Shown here piece by piece: positions 23,422 to 29,687 of a DNA stretch of 32,540 nucleotides. The notes under the pieces are model-generated. The model made no database searches, had not been told where the DNA came from, and saw only the letters and a program-made list of their open reading frames with translations. This DNA is from a virus. Positions within the stretch are counted from its first letter, which is position 1. Every line of letters begins with the position of its first letter. The translations under genes and the position numbers were made by a program. The stretch is taken from positions 1-32,540 of the IMG/VR virus record IMGVR_UViG_3300035070_001439; one strand, 5' to 3'.

Positions 23422-23915
23422 ATATCTACATTGTTTCTAACTTGCACATTAAAAGTAAATACCCAACCGACTAATAAATTTTCAAACCTATCTTTAAAAG
23501 GCTCTGCACTAACTGTATTAATATCAACGTAAATATCTCCGTTGTTTAAATCTCCTACATTAAAATCTTTAACCATTTTATTTCCTGTCCATAACATTTT
23601 ATTAAGCATAAACAACTCGTTATCGTCATTGTAAATTAGAGGTATCTCTGTGGCATTATCTTCAAACATAATATCCATTAGCATCACGCTTACATTAAAG
23701 GTTTGTATGTGATCATTAAACTGCACGTTATTAACCATAATATGACTTAATGGAAAGATAGTTTGTTTTGACAAATCTACTTCGGAAATATCTCCTGTGG
23801 TAACTGTGTTAATTCTTTTAAAATTATCTGGAAGTTTACTCTCCAAAAGATTTGTTTTAATTTTTTCTATCACATATAAGTATGCTTGTGCTCCTATAAA
23901 ATCTTGTTCTGCCAT
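23409..23915 (-). CDS. putative tail terminator/completion protein, 168 aa
   Basis: A 168-residue alpha/beta protein: AYLYVIEKIKTNLLESKLPD (N-terminal helix), then strands (IMVNNVQFNDHIQTFNVSVM, ~79-98) and a C-terminal FENLLVGWVFTFNVQVRNNV strand. This order resembles tail terminator subunits, which join connector and tail tube. It starts at the stop of the chaperone extension (one-base overlap). Confidence is moderate because the sequence is divergent. Confidence 0.5.
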   Translation of the reverse strand: MAEQDFIGAQAYLYVIEKIKTNLLESKLPDNFKRINTVTTGDISEVDLSKQTIFPLSHIMVNNVQFNDHIQTFNVSVMLMDIMFEDNATEIPLIYNDDNELFMLNKMLWTGNKMVKDFNVGDLNNGDIYVDINTVSAEPFKDRFENLLVGWVFTFNVQVRNNVDICLN

Positions 23916-24166
23916 TATTTAAATTTACTTTTTATTTGGTTTGATTCCACTTCTTGTTTTTCTTTTTCAAATGCTAACATAGTCAGACAAAAATTTACAT
24001 TTAGTGAAGTTATTTCTTCAAATCTTCTAATGTCGTTTTGAGCGAGTTTATAGACTGATGTAGTCCAACCCCACTTGTTTGCAAATCCTGAAACTGCATC
24101 TGTTGTGCTTCCGTTACTTGTAAAGAGTTCATCATACCTTTCGATAAGTCTATTCCTAAATTCCAA
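23915..24166 (-). CDS. -1 frameshift extension of the tail assembly chaperone
   Basis: An 83-codon frame that begins inside the chaperone gene in the -1 frame. Translation would enter it by slipping on the T9 run, giving a ~249-residue fusion (166 residues of the 0 frame plus 83). Its sequence (FANKWGWTTSVYKLAQNDIR then RFEEITSLNVNFCLTMLAFE) has the KWGW...LA.ND motif typical of frameshifted tail-chaperone C-termini. It has only a TTG at its beginning, so independent initiation is less likely. The product would bind tail tube and tape measure, like lambda gpGT. Confidence 0.8.
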   Translation of the reverse strand: MEFRNRLIERYDELFTSNGSTTDAVSGFANKWGWTTSVYKLAQNDIRRFEEITSLNVNFCLTMLAFEKEKQEVESNQIKSKFK

Positions 24167-24663
24167 AAAAAAACAATAGAACTAATGACTGCATCTAATG
24201 GCATATCTAACATTGCTTCTGAAAATAAGTCAGCATCGTATTCTTTAATCTCGTACTTATCTTTTACCTTTTGTTTTATTGGTCTATACAAAACTGCCAT
24301 AGCTTTTTCTATGTTCTGCATATCGGACAAGTAAGTATCTAAATCTATATATTCTCCAAAAGTCATTTCTTCAAGGTTCGGAATAAAACCGAACTCACTA
24401 TCGCCCATTTTAAAAGTTCTTACCAAATCTGGACTTACAGAAAGAACATTGTATAGGTGTTGTATAATTGCATTAAATTTAGTTAATGGCATTTTTTTAG
24501 CATTGTCGTAACTAACACCGCAAAAAATTTCTAACATTTTTAAGTTTATAAAACGCTCTGCTTGATCATCTTCTTTATTTGATTGCATGATTTTATCGTA
24601 AGCTTTATACTCCTTTAAAGTAATATCACTCAATCTGTGTGGTATGTAAACATCTACTTTCAT
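24010..24663 (-). CDS. tail assembly chaperone, 0-frame product (gpG-like)
   Basis: A 217-residue protein starting MKVDVYIPHRLSDITLKEYK, first gene of the tail operon after a terminator and an ATCGTTATA motif. The middle has LKMLEIFCGVSYDNAKKMPL and EEMTFGEYIDLDTYLSD, then AVLYRPIK. At codons 164-166 the frame reads V-F-F over a canonical T TTT TTT slippery site. The 51 residues after this are translated only in the unshifted product. Like lambda gpG it should be made in excess of the frameshift product and assist tape measure and tube assembly. The plus-strand fragment at 32442-32540 is a relative. Confidence 0.82.
   Translation of the reverse strand: MKVDVYIPHRLSDITLKEYKAYDKIMQSNKEDDQAERFINLKMLEIFCGVSYDNAKKMPLTKFNAIIQHLYNVLSVSPDLVRTFKMGDSEFGFIPNLEEMTFGEYIDLDTYLSDMQNIEKAMAVLYRPIKQKVKDKYEIKEYDADLFSEAMLDMPLDAVISSIVFFWNLGIDLSKGMMNSLQVTEAQQMQFQDLQTSGVGLHQSINSLKTTLEDLKK
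24165..24173 (-). promoter_or_regulatory. T9 slippery site for -1 programmed frameshift
   Basis: Nine T residues on the minus strand are read GTT TTT TTT TGG in the 0 frame, giving the slippery heptamer T TTT TTT. A one-base backward slip continues as TTG GAA TTT into the 83-codon extension. The position (codons 164-166) and the gene's place in the tail operon match known chaperone frameshift sites. Confidence 0.8.
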
Positions 24664-24668
24664 ATAGT

Positions 24669-24677
24669 TATAACGAT
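24669..24677 (-). promoter_or_regulatory. ATCGTTATA motif before tail operon
   Basis: ATCGTTATA on the minus strand, exactly 5 bases before the ATG of the tail chaperone. One of three identical copies, each heading a structural block; this one follows the terminator at 24717-24744. Confidence 0.6.
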
Positions 24678-24716
24678 TATTGGTTAAAATTTTTAAATTA
24701 TTTTATTTAAAGGCAC

Positions 24717-24744
24717 AAAAAAAACCTCTGCATTTCTGCAAAGG
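24717..24744 (-). terminator. strong intrinsic terminator upstream of tail operon
   Basis: Minus strand: CCTTTGCA, loop GAAA, TGCAGAGG (8 bp, one wobble), then T8 (24717-24724). It ends transcription from the terminase and small-gene block and isolates the tail operon, which restarts at the ATCGTTATA site. Confidence 0.9.
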
Positions 24745-24906
24745 TAAATTTATAAAATAAAAATGATGTTTTTTCATTATCACAATCGGACTATCTTTCA
24801 AAGGTAATTATGTATTTTTTCAACATCTAGCCTTATCTATTGATATTCACTACTTGAACTATCACATTTATACTACAATATAATAATAATTTTTTAATAA
24901 ACCTAA
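24745..24906. other. non-coding region with hairpin and possible small RNA
   Basis: No gene is supported here. An imperfect hairpin (TGATA, bulge, TTCA, 5-base loop, TGAA, TATCA) lies at 24841-24864. A perfect -7-like TACCTTTG (minus strand, 24799-24806) has only a TTG 14 bases upstream, shorter than the usual spacing. A start there would give a ~75-base RNA ending at the terminator at 24717-24744. Confidence 0.35.
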
Positions 24907-25128
24907 TTATTTTGTAATAAATTTTGCTAACTCTTTGTACTTTTTTTGAGTGTGTTTCTTTTCACACATAACCTCATCAAAAACTATTTTTGTAATACTT
25001 GGTATATCTTGCATTAAGTTATAAGCATTAAAAGTAAGCACCACTCCGTTTTCTAACTCAATGTTTAGTTCTCCGTTTTGACCTCCCCAAAGAGAAACTG
25101 TCCTGTCTATGTAAATATTATCCTCCAT
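24907..25128 (-). CDS. small hypothetical protein, 73 aa
   Basis: I chose the internal ATG (25126-25128, MEDNIYIDRTVSLWGGQNGE) because it overlaps the stop of the upstream 42-residue gene as TAATG. A longer frame starting at 25164 would run back through that gene. The protein is beta-strand-like (GELNIELENGVVLTFNAYNL) with a lysine-rich C-terminus. No family recognised. Last gene before the terminator. Confidence 0.6.
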   Translation of the reverse strand: MEDNIYIDRTVSLWGGQNGELNIELENGVVLTFNAYNLMQDIPSITKIVFDEVMCEKKHTQKKYKELAKFITK

Positions 25129-25256
25129 TATAAGTTGTATTTTAGTTTGATCATTGCCCACCAACTCAAATGTTGGTATTCTTCTTCTGTATAAATATTT
25201 ATTCTTCCGTTTACTATTATTGCATGTAAACCACTTGGTAGTATTTTATGTTCCAT
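25128..25256 (-). CDS. small hypothetical protein, 42 aa
   Basis: Starts at ATG 25254-25256 (MEHKILPSGLHAIIVNGRIN) and ends TAA at 25128-25130; both junctions overlap neighbours. It has a small beta hairpin-like N-terminus and an aromatic HLSWWAMIKLKYNL end. Function unknown. Confidence 0.5.
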   Translation of the reverse strand: MEHKILPSGLHAIIVNGRINIYTEEEYQHLSWWAMIKLKYNL

Positions 25257-25405
25257 TACATTATATTTATTAAGGTTGATTTCGCTACGTCTAAACGGCG
25301 ATATATATCTCTTTCTAATGCTATGTTGTTACTTGTTGTAGCATTCGTTAAACTTGCTTCTAAACGCTTTATTTCGCTTCTCAATGTATCTGCTTGTGTT
25401 CTCAT
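25256..25405 (-). CDS. small coiled-coil protein, 49 aa
   Basis: Starts at ATG 25403-25405 (MRTQADTLRSEIKRLEASLT), overlapping the previous stop as TAATG, and ends TAA at 25256-25258. Basic amphipathic helix through most of its length with LERDIYRRLDVAKSTL in the second half. Resembles short regulatory or chaperone-type coiled coils; function unknown. Confidence 0.55.
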   Translation of the reverse strand: MRTQADTLRSEIKRLEASLTNATTSNNIALERDIYRRLDVAKSTLINIM

Positions 25406-25590
25406 TATTCTTTAATTAAAGTTAAACCATAATAATTTGCTACATAGTTAATATGTTTTTGAGTTGTCATACTCCAATAACCTAACTGTCTTAAACTACT
25501 TCCCTCAATCCTTGCTACAATAGTTGAATAACTCCAAACATTGTTTCCGTCTATTCTTAAATTTTGCTTGTACTTTGGTAATGTTCTCAT
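25405..25590 (-). CDS. small hypothetical protein, 61 aa
   Basis: I chose the ATG at 25588-25590 (MRTLPKYKQNLRIDGNNVWS): the TTTAAAAGAC motif lies 6 bases upstream and the 37-residue gene ends just before it. A start at 25623 would overlap that gene. The middle (VWSYSTIVARIEGSSLRQLG) looks like a small alpha/beta fold. Function unknown; similar short proteins are common in Bacteroidota genomes, as I recall. Confidence 0.6.
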   Translation of the reverse strand: MRTLPKYKQNLRIDGNNVWSYSTIVARIEGSSLRQLGYWSMTTQKHINYVANYYGLTLIKE

Positions 25591-25596
25591 TTTTTT

Positions 25597-25606
25597 GTCT
25601 TTTAAA
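25597..25606 (-). promoter_or_regulatory. TTTAAAAGAC leader motif, copy 7
   Basis: TTTAAAAGAC on the minus strand, 6 bases before the ATG of the 61-residue gene and overlapping the stop of the 37-residue gene. Confidence 0.5.
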
Positions 25607-25715
25607 TTAATTCTGTTAAACATTTATCTGTATCATTAAATTCTGCGTGTTCTCCACAATCAGAACAAATATCTGTTTCCCATAAAGGAAACGCACCACA
25701 ACAATTACTTTCCAT
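25602..25715 (-). CDS. small zinc-ribbon-like protein, 37 aa
   Basis: Starts at ATG 25713-25715 (MESNCCGAFPLWETDICSDC) and ends TAA at 25602-25604. The CCGAF pair and the CSDCGEH pair, about 12 residues apart, form a plausible zinc site, similar in style to the 43-residue protein at 1787-1918. Overlaps its upstream neighbour by 11 bases. Function unknown. Confidence 0.6.
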   Translation of the reverse strand: MESNCCGAFPLWETDICSDCGEHAEFNDTDKCLTELI

Positions 25716-25980
25716 AATTATAATATACTTTACTGTTTTCTAAAACATTCATTTTTTCTTTAAAGCTACCAAGTAACTTTCCACAAAGAGGAACGCACTC
25801 TGTAATAACAACAGTACCTGCTTTCAACTTTTTTTTCTTGTACTGCCAATCTTCTGCCAATACTAATTCTCGCCTACCAGAATAACCCATTACCTCTCGG
25901 TCTGGGTCTTGCATTCTGATACTACCATAATATTTACCTCTAAAATATATTTCGAGGTGGTAACCAATTATCTCAAACAT
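25705..25980 (-). CDS. hypothetical protein, 91 aa
   Basis: I chose the ATG at 25978-25980 (MFEIIGYHLEIYFRGKYYGS) because an earlier start (26028) would overlap the end of the 50-residue gene by 32 bases. The protein is beta-rich and basic: SIRMQDPDREVMGYSGRREL, then lysine-rich KKKKLKAGTVVITECVPLCG. No family recognised; a small DNA- or nucleotide-binding protein is possible. Confidence 0.55.
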   Translation of the reverse strand: MFEIIGYHLEIYFRGKYYGSIRMQDPDREVMGYSGRRELVLAEDWQYKKKKLKAGTVVITECVPLCGKLLGSFKEKMNVLENSKVYYNYGK

Positions 25981-25996
25981 GTTGTAAAATTTAAAA

Positions 25997-26149
25997 TTAA
26001 TATACAATAAAATCAATAAGTTTCTCACCTATTCCAATTCCATTTTTTGTAATTTCATAATTTGGGTCCATAGAACCACCACAATAATTTACAAGTTCTG
26101 CGATACTATCACATTCTTTTTCAAAATAACTACAATCTAAACTATACAT
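25997..26149 (-). CDS. small hypothetical protein, 50 aa
   Basis: Starts at ATG 26147-26149 (MYSLDCSYFEKECDSIAELV) and ends TAA at 25997-25999. Acidic N-terminus with three cysteines (6, 13, 23) and a GGSMDPNYEITKNGIGIGEK segment. First gene after the terminase, preceded by an A-rich leader and a promoter candidate at 26179-26209. Function unknown. Confidence 0.55.
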   Translation of the reverse strand: MYSLDCSYFEKECDSIAELVNYCGGSMDPNYEITKNGIGIGEKLIDFIVY

Positions 26150-26178
26150 ATCTTTAAAATTTAAAATTAATAATACCT

Positions 26179-26209
26179 CAATATATTAAAAATTTTTAAT
26201 AAAGTCAAA
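26179..26209 (-). promoter_or_regulatory. promoter candidate with 18-base palindrome
   Basis: On the minus strand TTTG (26206-26209), 20 bases, then TATATTG (26179-26185), close to TAnnTTTG but one T short. A perfect 18-base palindrome, TATTAAAAATTTTTAATA (26184-26201), covers the spacer, a possible operator. It lies in the 77-base gap after the large terminase gene. Confidence 0.4.
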
Positions 26210-26226
26210 TAAAAGTGTAGAAATAT

Positions 26227-27384
26227 TTATCTGATAAAATACTTTCCGTATTTAGGTTTGGAAAGTCTATTAACAACACTATACCTCAATGCATCAAGTG
26301 AGTGATTAAAAGCATCTATTGGTTTGTTGGTTAGTTGTCCGTTTTTGTCTTCTATGTATTTGTAATTTTTTAACTCCTTGATCAAATTAATACTATCTTC
26401 TGTTGCAAATAATCTGTATCGTCTTATAATATCAATACCAATAGTTATATCTCCTTTAAAAGTCTTTTTTGTATTCCAACCCATTCTGTGTATTTCTTCT
26501 ATACTCTTTGGCTCGGCACTATCACACCACACCTCATCTCGTCTATCAAGTTGCAATCGCTTTAACTCATTTCCAATGTCTTGGTTTGTAAGTCCTGTTC
26601 TATAAAGTAGTTCTTTAACGTACATATTATCTCCCTCAACATAAGTTTCTACTAATGCAGTAGGATCATTTGTAAAACCGAAATCAAGACCTCTACCAAC
26701 GAGTTTAGCATTTTCTGGAACAAAGGGTATGGTTGAGAAATTAAACACAAGAGATCGGCTCTTACCACGTTCTCCAAGTCCGTAAACCCTCCAATAGTTC
26801 TCGTCAATGTATTTTAATCTTTCAATCTCTTTTACTATTGTATCTGACAAGAAAGGATTGTCTAAATATGATGTCTGGTAAAATTCAGTATCTTCTCGCG
26901 TTAGTACTCTATCATATATCCAATGAAACTCATCTGACGGATTAAAGTCAATTACTATTCTTTCTGTTGTTCTAAATACTAACTGCTGCCAATCTTCAAA
27001 AGTCAATTCGTTTGCTTCATTACAAAACAAGAAATCTCTCTTTCTACCTCGTATTTTTTGTGGCTGATCTAATGAAATAAATTCTACAAGGTTTCCGTTT
27101 AGGTAATATTCGTGAGTAGATTTAGAATGAAATTCTTCTCGGTATAAGTCGTTAGATTTTAGTATATCAAAAAAATCACGCATAACAGTACCTCGTAATG
27201 CAGGAAATGTCTTTCGGCAAATTGTTATTGTCTTGCCTTGATTGTCCGTACAATACTTGAAAATAAGGAATAGTAAAATATTATAAGTTTTACCACTTCT
27301 TGTTCCACCCTGTTCAACTACAATTTTTTCTTTTGAGTTTGCAAGGTGGTCATAGACGATATTAGTCTGTATCTTCGTCTTCAT
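26227..27384 (-). CDS. terL: terminase large subunit
   Basis: A 385-residue packaging motor of the PBSX/SPP1-like type. ATPase: Walker A GGTRSGKT (26-33), Walker B FLFCNEAN (118-125) with catalytic E123. Nuclease: D234 in GRGLDFGFTND, D288 in VWCDSAEP, and D357/H361/D364 in DAFNHSLDALRY. These are the expected RNase H-fold metal residues. It pumps DNA into the prohead and cuts the concatemer. Start overlaps the small subunit by 23 bases. Length is slightly short of the usual 400-450 but all motifs are present. Confidence 0.92.
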   Translation of the reverse strand: MKTKIQTNIVYDHLANSKEKIVVEQGGTRSGKTYNILLFLIFKYCTDNQGKTITICRKTFPALRGTVMRDFFDILKSNDLYREEFHSKSTHEYYLNGNLVEFISLDQPQKIRGRKRDFLFCNEANELTFEDWQQLVFRTTERIVIDFNPSDEFHWIYDRVLTREDTEFYQTSYLDNPFLSDTIVKEIERLKYIDENYWRVYGLGERGKSRSLVFNFSTIPFVPENAKLVGRGLDFGFTNDPTALVETYVEGDNMYVKELLYRTGLTNQDIGNELKRLQLDRRDEVWCDSAEPKSIEEIHRMGWNTKKTFKGDITIGIDIIRRYRLFATEDSINLIKELKNYKYIEDKNGQLTNKPIDAFNHSLDALRYSVVNRLSKPKYGKYFIR

Positions 27385-27736
27385 TCTTTATGGTTCTGAC
27401 TACTTCAATATCAAATAATTTAGTTCCCTCTATTCCTGTTATTTCTTGTCGCTCAATATACCCTCTATTCTTGCCTTTTGTTTTTAAGTAGAATATAGTA
27501 GCAGTTGTATTGCCATTAAGTATTTGTTTGTGCAGTTGGCTTTCTGCCATATCCAAAGTAACATTCTGTAAGTCGTTTACTTGTTTCTTAAATTCTTGAT
27601 CATCTTTTAACCATTGGTAAAATTGTGTTCTACTAACACCAACAGTTTTACATGCAGTTGTAACTATACCAAATGATTTTTCTAATGCATTAAGTACTTC
27701 TTTTTTATTGTGTTCGGTTTGTTCGCTACTTACCAT
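27362..27736 (-). CDS. terS: terminase small subunit
   Basis: A 124-residue DNA-recognition subunit. The N-terminal helix-turn-helix (VLNALEKSFGIVTTACKTVG, then VSRTQFYQWLKDDQEF) is the HTH of small terminases. The helical middle (MAESQLHKQILNGNTTATIF) would form the oligomer and the acidic C-terminus the large-subunit contact. It overlaps the FolE fusion gene by 11 bases and the large subunit by 23. Confidence 0.82.
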   Translation of the reverse strand: MVSSEQTEHNKKEVLNALEKSFGIVTTACKTVGVSRTQFYQWLKDDQEFKKQVNDLQNVTLDMAESQLHKQILNGNTTATIFYLKTKGKNRGYIERQEITGIEGTKLFDIEVVRTIKNEDEDTD

Positions 27737-28574
27737 TTTTAATACTATTTAAAAATTCGTTCTTTGTGTTTATATCGTCTTTAAAAGCACCCAATAGTTT
27801 TGTGGTTGTTGTATGTGTGTCGTGCTTCTTAACTCCTCTCATTTCCATGCACATGTGTTTCGCAGTTATTTGTACCGCTACTCCTTTTGGGTCTAATTCA
27901 TTCCACAAAAATTCTGCTACCTGTGTTGTTATTCTTTCTTGGTTTTGCAATCGCCTTGCAAATGTTTCCAATGTTCTTGCCAACTTACTTAACCCAACTA
28001 TTCTTTTGTTTGGTATGTAAGCTATTGTACCTGTGCCAAAGAAAGGTGCTATGTGATGTTCGCATAAACTATGAAATGGTATGTTTGTTTGTACTATCAT
28101 CTCATCATAGCCTTCTCCTTCAAAACTTGTGCAGTTCCATTTAGGTGGGTTTAAAAACTCTTTAAAGAATTTAATAAATCTTTTAGGTGTTTCTTGTAAC
28201 CCCTCTCTGTTTACATCTTCTCCAAAATACTGCAGTAATCTTGATACATTGTCTTCTACTGTTTCGTCTGTATCTTCTTCTTTTGTTTCCCAAGGAAAGA
28301 CTAACCATTCGCCTTGCAGTTCTTTTCTCTTGTCTATTAATGAAAGAAATGGTTTGTTGTATTTTTTATATCGCTTCTCGGTTGCTCCACTATCAATTAG
28401 GTCATCTATAATAACATCAGCGTCATCTACGTTATCAACTGCGTTTCCTGTCATTCCCGCAACCACTTGCCCACCTCTTGGTACTCCGTAATATTTTGTG
28501 TCTTTTGGTAAATCTTTTATTACTTCATTAAGCCTGTGATAAACTTGTTCCCACGTTATATTTGTTTTGATCAT
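27726..28574 (-). CDS. folE: phosphoribosyltransferase-like domain fused to GTP cyclohydrolase I (FolE)
   Basis: A 282-residue fusion. Residues ~1-95 carry a type I phosphoribosyltransferase-like core: VPRGGQVVAG and the PRPP loop VIIDDLIDSGAT (54-65). Residues ~105-270 are GTP cyclohydrolase I: the HSLCEHHIAPFFG zinc site (C171, H174), the IVGLSKLART strand, QERITTQVAE, and KHMCMEMRG with the third zinc ligand C242. FolE converts GTP to dihydroneopterin triphosphate, the first step of 7-deazaguanine synthesis. The extra domain is not part of ordinary FolE. The start overlaps QueE by 4 bases. Confidence 0.88.
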   Translation of the reverse strand: MIKTNITWEQVYHRLNEVIKDLPKDTKYYGVPRGGQVVAGMTGNAVDNVDDADVIIDDLIDSGATEKRYKKYNKPFLSLIDKRKELQGEWLVFPWETKEEDTDETVEDNVSRLLQYFGEDVNREGLQETPKRFIKFFKEFLNPPKWNCTSFEGEGYDEMIVQTNIPFHSLCEHHIAPFFGTGTIAYIPNKRIVGLSKLARTLETFARRLQNQERITTQVAEFLWNELDPKGVAVQITAKHMCMEMRGVKKHDTHTTTTKLLGAFKDDINTKNEFLNSIKNGK

Positions 28575-29302
28575 ACTCCTGTTTTTTTATTCCAGACATC
28601 AATGTGCAATCTGGTTGTAAAGTTTAAATATTTTTCTTTTGCTAACTCTATAACTCGTAATTTATTTTCATTTAATAAATCTTGGTTTTCTCCTGCAGGC
28701 ATCAAATAAATTTTTTCTCTGTCTACAATAGATAAATAATCTCTTTCTATTTCTGTCCATTCTTTATCTGAATTTACCACAAACTTAAAAATTGTATTCT
28801 TTTTATTTAATTCCTTAATCACATCTGACTTAAAAGTCATAGCATTATCCATACCACTATTTCTCAATTTTGGACTACAATTCCATAAGTGAACTTGATA
28901 CAATAAAAACTCACTTGGCATTATTGTTCCATTAGTTTCAACTTCAAAATAAGCATTTGCGTTTATGTTGTGCTTTACATATTTAATAAAACCCTCTAAA
29001 CCACTTTGCTGCATCATTGGCTCTCCACCTGTCAGAATTATATGTGCATCATTCTTGATTGCTTCAATGCAATCGTCTGGCAAAATTTCCTCGTATTCTT
29101 TTGATAACGCTTTTGTCCAAACTTCAACTGTGTCGCATCTAAATTCTGCACCATTATGTAACTCTCCGTCAAATTGAGTTCCCATACCTCCACACATTAA
29201 GTTGCACCCTCCTAATCGGACAAACACACTTGGTATGCCTACGGTCTTACCCTCGCCTTGCATTGAGTAAAACACTTCACTTATTGCTAATTTATTCTTC
29301 AT
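28571..29302 (-). CDS. queE: 7-carboxy-7-deazaguanine synthase (radical SAM QueE)
   Basis: A 243-residue QueE. EVFYSMQGEGKTVGIPSVFV is the N-terminal substrate-binding motif, followed by RLGGCNLMC. Cluster cysteines appear to be C33, C37 and C56: C-x3-C is followed by an 18-residue insertion before the last Cys (RCDT), unlike the common Cx3Cx2C. LTGGEPMMQ (~91-99) is the GGEP motif. It converts 6-carboxytetrahydropterin to 7-carboxy-7-deazaguanine. It overlaps QueD by 11 bases. The assignment is firm despite the cluster insertion. Confidence 0.9.
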   Translation of the reverse strand: MKNKLAISEVFYSMQGEGKTVGIPSVFVRLGGCNLMCGGMGTQFDGELHNGAEFRCDTVEVWTKALSKEYEEILPDDCIEAIKNDAHIILTGGEPMMQQSGLEGFIKYVKHNINANAYFEVETNGTIMPSEFLLYQVHLWNCSPKLRNSGMDNAMTFKSDVIKELNKKNTIFKFVVNSDKEWTEIERDYLSIVDREKIYLMPAGENQDLLNENKLRVIELAKEKYLNFTTRLHIDVWNKKTGV

Positions 29303-29687
29303 ATATTATCTTGCTTGATTTAGTTTCTGCAAATTCTATTTTTGTTATAGGTAGCTTTGCTTCATTTTTAATTCTATTAAATAACCATATTGCCATATTC
29401 TCGGCAGAGGTTTCAAAAGGTACAGTTTTATATTCTTCTCCTGCCAATTCTAATAACTCTACCAAAGGGTCGTCTTCACTTAATAAGAAGTAATGATCAT
29501 ACTCCTTAATTATTGGCTCTACTAATTTATCTATTTCGGAAAACAACATTGTAATTCCATTCTCCATTGTTTGGAATTTAAAAGTACAAGTCACATCATA
29601 AGTATGTCCATGTGGTCTTCCACATTTTATTCCTGCTTCTTTGTTTCTATGACCTGCATAGAAGTGGTATCTTTTTTCTATTTTCAT
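29292..29687 (-). CDS. queD: 6-carboxytetrahydropterin synthase (QueD)
   Basis: A 131-residue QueD. Zinc ligands are H13 (FYAGHR), H26 and H28 (GRPHGH); catalytic C22 sits just before (KCGRPHGH). The D64-H65 pair (YDHYF), the SAENMA helix (E96) and the pterin-anchoring E121 in EFAET complete the site. It turns dihydroneopterin triphosphate into 6-carboxytetrahydropterin, feeding QueE, the next gene. Start overlaps the 133-residue gene by 4 bases. Confidence 0.9.
   Translation of the reverse strand: MKIEKRYHFYAGHRNKEAGIKCGRPHGHTYDVTCTFKFQTMENGITMLFSEIDKLVEPIIKEYDHYFLLSEDDPLVELLELAGEEYKTVPFETSAENMAIWLFNRIKNEAKLPITKIEFAETKSSKIIYEE

Noticed and set aside
24739-24746. TACCTTTG -7-like element on the minus strand
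   Set aside because: It is part of the stem of the intrinsic terminator at 24717-24744, and no -33 element lies upstream.
25129-25164. Longer start for the 73-residue gene
   Set aside because: It would overlap the 42-residue gene by 37 bases; the internal ATG forms a TAATG junction like its neighbours.
25591-25623. Longer start for the 61-residue gene
   Set aside because: It would run through the TTTAAAAGAC leader and the end of the 37-residue gene; the internal ATG is better placed.
28129-28491. Plus-strand frames opposite the FolE fusion
   Set aside because: Complement of a gene with clear catalytic motifs; no start context or family resemblance.
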